This document shows positions 1 to 6,033 of a DNA stretch of 6,337 nucleotides, in pieces. The DNA lies in assembly GCA_003153655.1 (NCBI GenBank), contig PMAK01000010.1, forward strand, positions 1-6,337, given 5' to 3'. Origin of the DNA: Phycisphaerales bacterium. Its GTDB lineage: Bacteria; Planctomycetota; Phycisphaerae; Tepidisphaerales; Tepidisphaeraceae. Position numbers and translations under genes: made by a program. The stretch's first letter is position 1. Each line of letters starts with the position of its first letter. The notes below the pieces were generated by a model. It was not told the DNA's origin and did no database searches. It saw only the letters and a list, made by a program, of their open reading frames with translations.

Positions 1-10
1 CCGCCGTCTT

Positions 11-50
11 GATCCCCCGCAGAGCCTGCCCTGAGTATGTCGAAGGGATC
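11..50. repeat. Sphingomonad-type intergenic repeat, palindromic ends
   Basis: Read on the minus strand, the core is CCCTTCGACATACTCAGGG followed by CAGG. This closely resembles the CCCTTCGACA-nn-CTCAGGG repeats that I know to be scattered between genes in Sphingomonadales genomes; that attribution is from memory, not a search. The element is bounded by GATCCC (11-16) and GGGATC (45-50), a perfect 6-bp inverted repeat. Translations across it (CPEYVEG) are artefacts of this repeat and not evidence of a gene. Confidence 0.5.
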
Positions 51-142
51 AACTCGGCGTACGGCTGGCGGATGGAGAGGGCGAGCATTCATTTTCCATC
101 GGCTAATCGCCGCATCCGTTTAACCGTGATGGCTGCAAATGC

Positions 143-168
143 TGTCGCCGCCCTTTCGGACGGCGACA
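143..168 (-). terminator. Terminator-like hairpin after the acidic-protein gene
   Basis: On the minus strand TGTCGCCGTCC pairs with GGGCGGCGACA: 11 bp with one internal G-U wobble, closed by a GAAA (GNRA) tetraloop. It begins 12 nt after the stop codon at 181-183. The downstream sequence is GCATTTGC, so there is only a weak U-tract. The GNRA loop appears only when the minus strand is transcribed, which agrees with the direction of the two genes upstream. It could instead be a 3'-end stabiliser. Confidence 0.45.
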
Positions 169-180
169 ACAATAAGAGGG

Positions 181-399
181 TCAATTCGAAGTCGGTGAAC
201 TCGGACCGTCCGGTGCGGGTTCCGGGTCTTGCGGCGGATCGTAATCCGGAGAACCTTCTTCGTCGGTCCCTTCGTCGGGGCCGTTCAGCAGGTACTCCGA
301 CCTTCGGGGTGTCCACGAGACACCGCCAAACCCGTTCGTGTAGAGATCGAACTCCACACCCTCAGAACCGAAACCGTCTGTCTCGTCGTGCCAATGCAT
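181..399 (-). CDS. Small, very acidic hypothetical protein (72 aa)
   Basis: The family is not recognised. ATG at 399-397 is preceded by GGGAAAGAAGGGCCAG, with a GAAGG Shine-Dalgarno 5 nt upstream. The frame stays open far upstream but has no other in-frame ATG, GTG or TTG nearby. The product has 17 Asp/Glu against two Arg and no Lys or Cys. Residues 1-40 are Gly/aromatic (MHWHDETDGFGSEG..., GFGGVSW at 23-29). Residues 41-72 are an Asp/Glu/Pro/Gly-rich, presumably disordered tail. There is no signal peptide or membrane segment. It lies 97 nt downstream of the GRDP-like gene on the same strand and ahead of a terminator-like hairpin, so co-transcription is likely. SPDYD at 50-54 echoes TPDYD, the C-terminus of the upstream protein; this may be chance. 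Two readable domains and a good RBS argue for a real gene, but with no known homologue a spurious ORF remains possible. Confidence 0.5.
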   Translation of the reverse strand: MHWHDETDGFGSEGVEFDLYTNGFGGVSWTPRRSEYLLNGPDEGTDEEGSPDYDPPQDPEPAPDGPSSPTSN

Positions 400-404
400 C
401 TGGC

Positions 405-409
405 CCTTC
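405..409 (-). promoter_or_regulatory. Ribosome binding site of the 72-aa gene
   Basis: GAAGG on the minus strand, 5 nt from the ATG at 399, inside the purine run GGGAAAGAAGGG. It is the main support for the start of this short gene. Confidence 0.45.
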
Positions 410-442
410 TTTCCCGCGACACGTCGGTCGCGAAAGTGAATG

Positions 443-486
443 ATCGAGGCTCGATGGGCGGCTGCTGGAACGTCCAGCAGCCGCCC
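443..486 (-). promoter_or_regulatory. Two adjacent hairpins between GRDP-like and acidic-protein genes
   Basis: Positions 456-469 and 473-486 form a perfect 14-bp GC-rich stem (arm GGGCGGCTGCTGGA on either strand) with a 3-nt loop. It starts 10 nt after the stop codon of the GRDP-like gene. Immediately beyond it, 443-455 is a second perfect inverted repeat (ATCGAG-n-CTCGAT). Neither is followed by a U-run on the minus strand, so this is not a canonical terminator. It may partly terminate transcription, protect the upstream mRNA 3' end, or set the ratio of the two products. Confidence 0.5.
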
Positions 487-496
487 GAACCCATTT

Positions 497-1015
497 TCAG
501 TCGTAGTCCGGCGTGCATTCCGATCCACCGCCACCGGTGTCCGGTGAGCAATTGCAGCCGCTCTTGCTGCATTCGACACTGGTCGCGAACGTCGGCGACC
601 AGTTCGCCGACAACTCGCTTCCAAACAGGTTCCGCGCCGCCTCGCGCGTTTCCGCCGGCGACGATCCGGTTCGGTCCGGATTGGCCATCTTGTGCGGGCT
701 GTGGTGGATGAAGCGGCCGAAGAAGCGCTGGCAGAAATCGGCATAATCTTGCGTGAACAAAATCATGTTGTGCCAGCCCTCGTCGATGATCTTCGTTGGA
801 CTCCATTTCCCCGGCACCGTGCCGCAAAGAAAAAGGAACCGCTTCGTGTCGTCGAACAGTTGCCGGGCCTGTTGCTCATCCAACCCGAGCTTGTTCTGAT
901 ATCGCAGAACCAAATCCGGGTTCTCGGAGCTCATGACTTCGAGCAGCGAAGACATTACATTGCGCCGATTGACACAGGCTCGGCACTTGCCTGACCGCGG
1001 GGTAGTCGTCACCAT
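497..1015 (-). CDS. GRDP-like (glycine-rich domain-containing protein-like) protein with Cys/Gly-rich tail
   Basis: 172 aa. The start at 1015 is supported by AAAGGAG 5 nt upstream. The core at residues 60-106 carries FLFLCGTVPGK, DEGWHNMILFTQDYADFC (78-95) and RFFGRFIHH (97-105). I recognise this WH...LfT.dY..FC...fGrfiHH pattern as the GRDP-like type, of unknown biochemical function in bacteria; assignment is from memory. His82, His104, His105 and Cys95 could bind a metal, which is inference. The N-terminus has a CRAC pair (Cys11, Cys14). Residues 149-172 form a compact tail with four Cys (149, 154, 156, 167), a GGGG run and the end ECTPDYD, possibly a metal-binding or modified tail. There is no signal peptide or transmembrane segment, so it is probably cytoplasmic. 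It is the first gene of a minus-strand unit divergent from the sigma operon, and its promoter-like motif (1079-1106) matches that of the sigma gene. Alternative starts at Met21 or Met28 lack a comparable RBS. Confidence 0.8.
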   Translation of the reverse strand: MVTTTPRSGKCRACVNRRNVMSSLLEVMSSENPDLVLRYQNKLGLDEQQARQLFDDTKRFLFLCGTVPGKWSPTKIIDEGWHNMILFTQDYADFCQRFFGRFIHHSPHKMANPDRTGSSPAETREAARNLFGSELSANWSPTFATSVECSKSGCNCSPDTGGGGSECTPDYD

Positions 1016-1020
1016 GACGG

Positions 1021-1027
1021 CTCCTTT
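1021..1027 (-). promoter_or_regulatory. Ribosome binding site of the GRDP-like gene
   Basis: AAAGGAG on the minus strand, 5 nt from the ATG at 1015. It decides in favour of the longest start over Met21 and Met28. Confidence 0.75.
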
Positions 1028-1078
1028 GCTAGGGGTTTGACCGGTCTTCGGAACGCCCGATGACCATCAGACACGTTA

Positions 1079-1106
1079 ATATGCCCGCGACCTTCCAAGT
1101 TTTTCC
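1079..1106 (-). promoter_or_regulatory. Candidate ECF-type promoter of the GRDP-like operon
   Basis: On the minus strand the sequence is GGAAAAA-N12-CGGGCATAT. Read as a promoter, it has a -35 of GGAAAA and a -10 of GCATAT with a 16-bp spacer, the usual ECF spacing. A GGAA-type -35 is common in ECF promoters. The -10 ends 63 nt before the start codon, leaving an untranslated leader of roughly 55-60 nt. 21 of its 28 positions are identical to the mirror motif at 1163-1190. It could instead be one half of an operator dyad for a regulator. Confidence 0.55.
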
Positions 1107-1162
1107 AAAACAGGGCATTCGACATCGCAATTTTGTTATTTATCATCATTCTGAAATTTCTC

Positions 1163-1190
1163 GGAAAAATCTGGTGGGCAACGGGCATAT
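1163..1190 (+). promoter_or_regulatory. Candidate ECF-type promoter of the sigma-factor operon
   Basis: GGAAAAA (1163-1169), 12 nt, then CGGGCATAT (1182-1190): a -35 GGAAAA, 16-bp spacer, -10 GCATAT arrangement. The -10 ends 33 nt before the ATG at 1224, so the leader would be about 27 nt and just hold the ribosome binding site. The same motif precedes the divergent operon, which suggests that one sigma factor reads both, most simply the product of this operon. No sigma-70 promoter that I would trust is visible in this region. Confidence 0.55.
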
Positions 1191-1210
1191 CAAGTTGGAT
1201 ACCGACCCGA

Positions 1211-1216
1211 AAGGAG
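1211..1216 (+). promoter_or_regulatory. Ribosome binding site of the sigma-factor gene
   Basis: AAGGAG, 7 nt before the ATG at 1224. It favours that start over the in-frame Met8 at 1245. Confidence 0.75.
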
Positions 1217-1223
1217 CAACAGT

Positions 1224-1916
1224 ATGCCTCACTCCGCAAGAGCGATGGCTCCTCTGTTGTGGGAGTTGCCGGATGAGGCGCGTTGGCCGAAAGAATTGCC
1301 CGCGCCTGATCCGACCGTACTCCGCGCAATCAGGCAGGAGAACGTCGCCAAACTTCTAGAGCGCCTTACACTATCAGTGGCGAAGCGCATGCGCCGGCGA
1401 TATAGCTGGATTGCGCCGCGCAGGGGGACAGTTGATGACCGGATCAAAGACTGTGAAGGACTGGTTGACCCCGCAGAAATTGCTTTTGACGCAATCTACG
1501 CCGCGCTAACTGGCACTGGACTGGACGGCAAGGGTAAGCGGCATTGGGATTCTGAGCGGGCGACACTCGCGCAATATATCTGGGGAATCGCCTATAGTTT
1601 TTTGAATCATCGGGCACAAAGGTTTCGGAAGGTTTGTTCGGATGACAATGCGATTGGTCAGGTTGTGGACTGCGATAATTCCAACCTCGCCGACAAGCCC
1701 GCGCTGTCCCTCGAATTAGCCGACCAGATTCGACGTGTGCTATCGAAGAATCCTAGCTTTGCGCCCGTGGTCGAGTTTCTTTGTGATAAAACGGTCGCAG
1801 CGCAGGTCATTGCGCAAAAGCATAATCTTCCGATCGAAAAGCTATACAAAATGATCCATGAGGCGAAGCACTCACTACGCGCACTGTTAGCGGAGTGGAA
1901 GCCCGGAAAGGAATGA
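1224..1916 (+). CDS. ECF-like RNA polymerase sigma factor (sigma-70 family)
   Basis: 230 aa, first gene of the plus-strand operon. It is predicted to direct RNA polymerase to a small set of promoters. Residues about 40-137 resemble sigma region 2: a basic helical start (VAKRMRRRYSW), then LVDPAEIAFDAIYAAL (80-95), and a W...RATLAQYIWGIAYSFLNHR stretch (108-130) that corresponds to the ECF pattern where a conserved W/F-containing segment ends in a basic helix. Residues about 163-225 resemble region 4: a helix, then VAAQVIAQKHNLPIEKLYKMIHEAK, a helix-turn-helix of the form eIA..lgl....v......ak..L, matching DNA-binding sigma4. About 25 residues link the two halves. There is no transmembrane or anti-sigma domain. 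The next gene begins 2 bp after the stop, so the two are coupled. The promoter-like motif upstream, shared with the divergent operon, suggests autoregulation. The region 2 match is divergent, so an unusual DNA-binding regulator is the alternative. Confidence 0.65.
   Translation: MPHSARAMAPLLWELPDEARWPKELPAPDPTVLRAIRQENVAKLLERLTLSVAKRMRRRYSWIAPRRGTVDDRIKDCEGLVDPAEIAFDAIYAALTGTGLDGKGKRHWDSERATLAQYIWGIAYSFLNHRAQRFRKVCSDDNAIGQVVDCDNSNLADKPALSLELADQIRRVLSKNPSFAPVVEFLCDKTVAAQVIAQKHNLPIEKLYKMIHEAKHSLRALLAEWKPGKE
1907..1912 (+). promoter_or_regulatory. Ribosome binding site deciding the start of the 184-aa gene
   Basis: AAAGGA lies inside the end of the sigma gene. It is 6 nt from ATG 1919 and directly adjacent to ATG 1913, which overlaps the sigma stop as ATGA. 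Spacing favours 1919. Confidence 0.6.
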
Positions 1917-1918
1917 AG

Positions 1919-2473
1919 ATGTCAAACAAGAACACCAAACTTATCGACGAGTTGCAATCGCTTCTCGCATTTCTGGACGAGGAGCCGGACGTTGCTGCCG
2001 CGATTCCAATTGAGACGGTGCGTGCGGAATTGCAGCATATGGCGATTGACACAGGTAACGCGCTGTCGAAACTCAATGAACTTGCGCAACCGGGACCAAT
2101 GCGGATAGTCCACACCGACAATCCCATTCCGTTTGCGATGGCATCCGCCGATGCAACACAGAACTCCGTTCTGCCGCTGGCCGATCAACTGTTCCCCGTG
2201 ACAGACGATGCGGTTTGCATCGACGGCGTATTCCACTACTTCCTGACCAACGGGGATGACGTGTTCGTTACGTTGCAGGAAGGCGAAGGCAACGTTCCGC
2301 TCTGCTTCGACAGCAGGAAAGTTGGCTTGAGAATCAGTTCAGACAAGACCAAAGCTCTGTTGGTTGATTATGGGCGCGGAAAACTCTTAAACTTTCTTGA
2401 TCGAATGAAGCGCGAGCCTGGCCAACATGTCATCCGATGGGCCGACCCCGGCAGGAGTGATCAACATGATTGA
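1919..2473 (+). CDS. Hypothetical protein encoded between sigma factor and large protein (184 aa)
   Basis: The family is not recognised. The chosen ATG at 1919 has AAAGGA at a 6-nt spacing; ATG 1913 and GTG 1895 are in frame but badly spaced. Residues 8-55 look helical and acidic (LIDELQSLLAFLDEEPD). Residues about 90-172 look like a small alpha/beta domain with alternating hydrophobic strands (AVCIDGVFHYFL, GDDVFVTLQ, KALLVDYGRGKLLNFL). There is no signal peptide, membrane helix, HxxxCxxC zinc motif or nuclease-like motif. The start is 2 bp after the sigma stop and the end overlaps the large gene by 8 bp, so all three should be made together. A gene directly after an ECF sigma gene often encodes its anti-sigma or partner; here that is only positional inference, and a soluble partner would have to act without the usual anti-sigma fold. 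A chaperone or adaptor for the 1085-aa protein is equally possible. Confidence 0.8.
   Translation: MSNKNTKLIDELQSLLAFLDEEPDVAAAIPIETVRAELQHMAIDTGNALSKLNELAQPGPMRIVHTDNPIPFAMASADATQNSVLPLADQLFPVTDDAVCIDGVFHYFLTNGDDVFVTLQEGEGNVPLCFDSRKVGLRISSDKTKALLVDYGRGKLLNFLDRMKREPGQHVIRWADPGRSDQHD
2453..2457 (+). promoter_or_regulatory. Ribosome binding site deciding the start of the large gene
   Basis: AGGAG, 8 nt before ATG 2466. The longer alternative start at ATG 2427 is preceded by GCGAGCCTGGCCAAC, which has no comparable Shine-Dalgarno. This is why the shorter start is preferred. Confidence 0.65.
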
Positions 2474-5400
2474 CCAATGGATATTAGGACAACAGATTGG
2501 ACTGGCAGCATACTGCCTTCGCGCGTTCTCTGCCGTTCGTGAAGGTGCGGCGAAAGAAATGTGTGACGTGGCATTTCTAGGTCTGCCGCGTTTGTTGAAC
2601 GAGTGGGGCTGGGAGAACGATGATAGGATGCAAGCCCTTCCGACCAGCACGCTGCAATTGCTTACCGCTTTGGGCAACAGGCATCTTGATGAGCCGTTCG
2701 ACAGGGGCCGGTTACAACTCCGCGCCAAGGCGGCATTACTTTCCCTTATGCCCGAAAGGGATGCTCCATTGGCAAAAGCTCGCGCGATTGCGCACCATAT
2801 CATGCACGGTGCAGGTAGCGCAACTCGAATCACGCGCTTTGGAGCATCGCTCTTTGGAAAAGGGGGAGGATGGCAAGCGATTGAGAGCACGGAGTCGTTC
2901 GCACAATTTGAGGGTGTGCTAAATCGGCTTCGCAGTAATCCCCGCACCACCGACCAACGAATAGACGACTTGGACACCCTGCTGCGTATGATCGCGCATA
3001 CTCCTGCATCGGGGCAGATCGCGACGATTCTGTATGCGCACCTCTTTTGCTGGCCCCTGTTTGTGTTCCCCAGTCGTGAGGGCGAATTGGGAATCGCCTT
3101 GCCACTCGCCGTGGATGTCGATTTGGCGGAGCGCGACTCCACGAGTCGTCACCAAGTCGTCTCCCGTGGTGATTCTGCATTCAACATCAACTTCAAAGGG
3201 AGAGACGGCAAAACATGGTACGACCATCTGCATCATGCGCGATATGCCGGTCGTCTTCTATGGCTACGCGCTCACGGCCATACCGGCTCGGCATTTCGAC
3301 AACAGGTGATGGATCATCAAGCGGCGTACGATTTTAGATGGGCATCCCAAATCGCAGCAGGTGCAATTGGCGCTGATGAACAACGCAGGTTGCCGTTGGT
3401 CGGAGGTAGCGCAGCACCTTATCTATCGCAGGTTGTGCTTGCGCGGTTGCTGGGCAAAACATGGTTTTTGTCAAGCGTCGTCAGCGGCCTAATTGGTGAA
3501 AGGGTCGTGGATGAGGAAACGCACGAAGAGGATCGAGATTTCTGGCTTGAAACACCCGGGGGTATCAAGGCGAAGGTGCGTCATTTCTTCGATACGCGAG
3601 CGTTTGAACGGATCGTTCTACCCAACGACAACGCCGTGAATCAAATTGTATCCGAAGTACGTGCGCAGGCACGGATTTCCCCCATTGATCGAGAAGGGGC
3701 CGCGTTCGCCGACGATGCGGAAGTGCTTTTTGCGAGCAAACTTTCCAATATCGCAGACGTCGTGCAAGTCGAGGGCTGGCGAAAGACGGCGTTCGTCCGT
3801 TGTCCAGAAGTCGCGTGGCATCTCTACGGGGACGGCGCACCCGGCCCACATCTAGCTTCCGACCCCGCCGTGACAAAGGTGCTCGAAAGCCTCGCATCAA
3901 ACACGGACTGTGTGCTGTCGCTGCAAGATGTTTCACCAACCGCAGTGGCGTCCGCCTTGATGCGAATCAATCGGCGAATCCACTTGGACAACCAGCCAAA
4001 CTCGCCGCCCGGTCTTTCTTGGTGTGTGGTGCGAGCGATACGCGAAGAACAAGACTCCAAATTCTGGCGTATGCTATGGCGGCTCGTCGGCGCACCCCTC
4101 ACGGAATACGAGCTATTCCGCGCAAGCCCGACCGAAGCTATCGCCGCGCATCGGCTCGCAGACGCGCTAAACCGATTTGCGCCGACTGACATCAGGCCCA
4201 GTCACAGATCGCCCGATGTGATTGTTTTGGTCGGAACCGAAATGTTTGCGGAAGGAATGAAGAGAAACAAAGCACCGCTCGCGCGGCCCCTCGCCATTCA
4301 GCCGTTACTCTCGCGATTCGCGAAGGATAATTCACTTCGCATTTCACAAGATCGCGAGAAGCCGGGTGTATCTAGCCACATTGGGCCTGTGCGCATCGTG
4401 TTGCTGACGGAGAGTGAATCAGTGGGGGATGAAGTACAACTGAATTCACTGTCAGAACAAGAGCATCGCGCGTTGGAAGTGCTGGCGACGTTTCGCTTTG
4501 GGTTTTCGCAGTACATGGCCGCGCCGCTTTTGTCGGAACGTGGCATTTCGGTGAGCGACGTGCGCGAGTTACTTTTCCGACTTGTCGAACGCGGAGCGCT
4601 GCGCCGGGCAATGGGTCAGTTTCACATTCCAAAGCCCATCAAGATGCGATTGGAATCATCGCATCCCTCCGATATTCGCGATCAAGCCAGGCGACATGCT
4701 GCCGCCGGGACCGGGCTCGCTCCGTATAGCGTAACCGCACCATTACCTGCACTTGCTTTCGATGCGGCGTTTCTTCCAGAAAATGTTGTGGAAGCAGAGA
4801 TGCACTTGGTGACAGCTTACGATCTATACGGAAAGCTCCAGAATCATCCTGAACAGAACGTAATGCGGACAGGATTGCAACGCCTATGCCGCTTCGCAAC
4901 CTTACCCCATTGGGGAACTGTTGATCGACTAAATCGAAGCAAACTTGGACGTGACGCATATGAACTGGCATGCGAACTCATGGAGAATTGGCGCGGACAT
5001 CCGGACAATACCGAAGGGTTGCCGCCACACCCCATTCATTATGCAGAGACGATTGAAGCGCTGATGAACTGGGAGCCCGCAAGGCGACATCTCGAAGAAA
5101 TAGACCACCTCTATGCCGAAGGGCTGGCCGCCTGTGACCGTTATAAAGGCGCAGAAGAAACGTTTAATCGAATGAATCTTCTCGGCACAATGTCAATGTA
5201 TCTGTACAAGCATTGGCCAGAACTTCAAGAGAGACTCGATGCGGTGGATGCGCAACTATTGACGCTCGAATCTCATTGGGAGCACTTGTCCGGTAGAGGC
5301 GACTGGTTTGAGAGAGTTGGAGACAGCGAAACATCGGACGCAATCGCTGCAACTCGATACGCGGCTGGGGTTCGGCATGCACCTGCTTATTGTCAGAACT

Positions 5401-5723
5401 GGATCAAGTGTCTTGGCTCAACCGAACTCGCCAAGCTCGGTAGCGATGAGATACGAAGTGCGCTGGCAAGTTTGTCCGAACAGCAAGCCCTGAACATGGC
5501 GCGATGGGCCACGAAAGCATATCGGAAGGAATCCGACCCAAACAATCCTGGGACTCAGGGATTCAAGGATGCACGAGCGCGACGTGAACGGGTAACTCGT
5601 CGGTGGGAAGCAGCGTTTCCGACACTCAGCAGTTTGTGGAACAGATTCCCGCAATGCGTAAAGATCATCGGCGAACTCACGGCATTTGAACCTGGGGCAA
5701 AAGTATCTGCCGCCAGTCGCTAG
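2466..5723 (+). CDS. Large multidomain protein of unknown family, STAND-like but without visible Walker A (1085 aa)
   Basis: The start at 2466 is preferred for its AGGAG; ATG 2427 would add 13 residues and a 47-bp overlap. No family is recognised with certainty. Residues 1-200 are mostly helical. Residues about 310-440 include LLGKTWFLSSVVSGL and VRHFFDTRAFERIVLPNDN, then ADVVQV-x-GWRKTAFVRCPE (430-448). CVLSLQDV (482-489) and PDVIVLVGTEMF (583-594) are hydrophobic strands ending in acidic residues, Walker B-like in form. Residues about 662-722 look like a winged helix (SEQEHRALEVLATFRFGFSQY...LVERGALRR...FHIP), in the place where STAND proteins have one. Residues 740-1070 are helical, possibly repeat-like (CRFATLPHWGTVDRLNRSKLG, NRMNLLGTMSMYLYKHWPEL). 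I find no GxxxxGK[ST] P-loop and no membrane segment. I infer a degenerate or inactive NTPase-type regulator or scaffold. The unit is encoded last in the sigma operon, so its expression should follow sigma activity. Confidence 0.85.
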   Translation: MIDQWILGQQIGLAAYCLRAFSAVREGAAKEMCDVAFLGLPRLLNEWGWENDDRMQALPTSTLQLLTALGNRHLDEPFDRGRLQLRAKAALLSLMPERDAPLAKARAIAHHIMHGAGSATRITRFGASLFGKGGGWQAIESTESFAQFEGVLNRLRSNPRTTDQRIDDLDTLLRMIAHTPASGQIATILYAHLFCWPLFVFPSREGELGIALPLAVDVDLAERDSTSRHQVVSRGDSAFNINFKGRDGKTWYDHLHHARYAGRLLWLRAHGHTGSAFRQQVMDHQAAYDFRWASQIAAGAIGADEQRRLPLVGGSAAPYLSQVVLARLLGKTWFLSSVVSGLIGERVVDEETHEEDRDFWLETPGGIKAKVRHFFDTRAFERIVLPNDNAVNQIVSEVRAQARISPIDREGAAFADDAEVLFASKLSNIADVVQVEGWRKTAFVRCPEVAWHLYGDGAPGPHLASDPAVTKVLESLASNTDCVLSLQDVSPTAVASALMRINRRIHLDNQPNSPPGLSWCVVRAIREEQDSKFWRMLWRLVGAPLTEYELFRASPTEAIAAHRLADALNRFAPTDIRPSHRSPDVIVLVGTEMFAEGMKRNKAPLARPLAIQPLLSRFAKDNSLRISQDREKPGVSSHIGPVRIVLLTESESVGDEVQLNSLSEQEHRALEVLATFRFGFSQYMAAPLLSERGISVSDVRELLFRLVERGALRRAMGQFHIPKPIKMRLESSHPSDIRDQARRHAAAGTGLAPYSVTAPLPALAFDAAFLPENVVEAEMHLVTAYDLYGKLQNHPEQNVMRTGLQRLCRFATLPHWGTVDRLNRSKLGRDAYELACELMENWRGHPDNTEGLPPHPIHYAETIEALMNWEPARRHLEEIDHLYAEGLAACDRYKGAEETFNRMNLLGTMSMYLYKHWPELQERLDAVDAQLLTLESHWEHLSGRGDWFERVGDSETSDAIAATRYAAGVRHAPAYCQNWIKCLGSTELAKLGSDEIRSALASLSEQQALNMARWATKAYRKESDPNNPGTQGFKDARARRERVTRRWEAAFPTLSSLWNRFPQCVKIIGELTAFEPGAKVSAASR

Positions 5724-5818
5724 CATTTGAAATTCGAACGTCCATCGCACCGCCTTGAAAATGCCAGCCGGCTGATCGATGTTTTATGGCGAGCAGCTTT
5801 TCGCCATTGGGTAACCGT

Positions 5819-5980
5819 CGTTGCTTGGAAGCAAACCTCTTTCTTTTCCAATCATCGAATGTTCGCGGATGGCGAACTGCTCTTGTTTCCGAACAAATCG
5901 CTCTTGTTGTTAACAAATTAACCTTGCTGATCAGCACGGCGCTCTTGCAGATTGCGAAGGATCGTTTTTTCCAAGCAACG
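5819..5980. repeat. 12-bp inverted repeat CGTTGCTTGGAA
   Basis: CGTTGCTTGGAA at 5819-5830 is perfectly inverted at 5969-5980, 162 bp outer distance. It partly encloses the dyad repeats. There is no target duplication or transposase, so a mobile element is not supported. Confidence 0.5.
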
Positions 5981-6028
5981 CGCTTTTGCAAATGGAAAAG
6001 CGGTTTGCTCACTGACGCTTGCTTTTTG
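5879..6028. repeat. Degenerate ~20.5-bp dyad repeats (GCTCTTG-phased)
   Basis: GCTCTTG occurs at 5879, 5900 and 5941, and the related GCTTTTG at 5982, giving intervals of 21, 41 and 41 bp. CTTG also falls on the intermediate position 5923, and TTTG at about 6004 and 6025 continues the pattern. Each of the clearer units has internal dyad symmetry: TTGTT-n4-AACAA, TTGTT-n3-AACAA, TGCT-n4-AGCA, and TTGCA-n3-TGC. The inner bases change in compensating pairs. Candidates are a protein-binding array, a decayed tandem repeat or an RNA structure. Confidence 0.45.
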
Positions 6029-6033
6029 TCATT

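Noticed and set aside
9..443. Plus-strand open frame of 144 codons
   Set aside because: It runs through the intergenic repeat (CPEYVEG is repeat sequence), lacks a good RBS, is low complexity and lies antisense to the better-supported 72-aa gene.
181..744. Long minus-strand frame giving 187 aa
   Set aside because: Its upstream part is a shadow of the GRDP-like gene. Only the last 72 codons, starting at 399, look like coding sequence with an RBS.
1050..1077. GGAAC...CGTT, resembling the EcfG general-stress promoter of alphaproteobacteria
   Set aside because: The spacing is 19 bp, whereas EcfG promoters use 16-17 bp, so I do not call it.
2387..3142. Minus-strand open frame of 251 codons antisense to the large gene
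   Set aside because: It is antisense to well-supported coding sequence, has Ser/Arg-rich shadow composition and no RBS.
2466..5723. Active NTPase call for the large protein
   Set aside because: I searched for GxxxxGK[ST] and found none; LLGKTWFL and FGKGGGWQ do not fit a P-loop.
5879..6028. CRISPR array
   Set aside because: Units are about 20 bp, degenerate, directly adjacent and without unique spacers; there are no cas genes.
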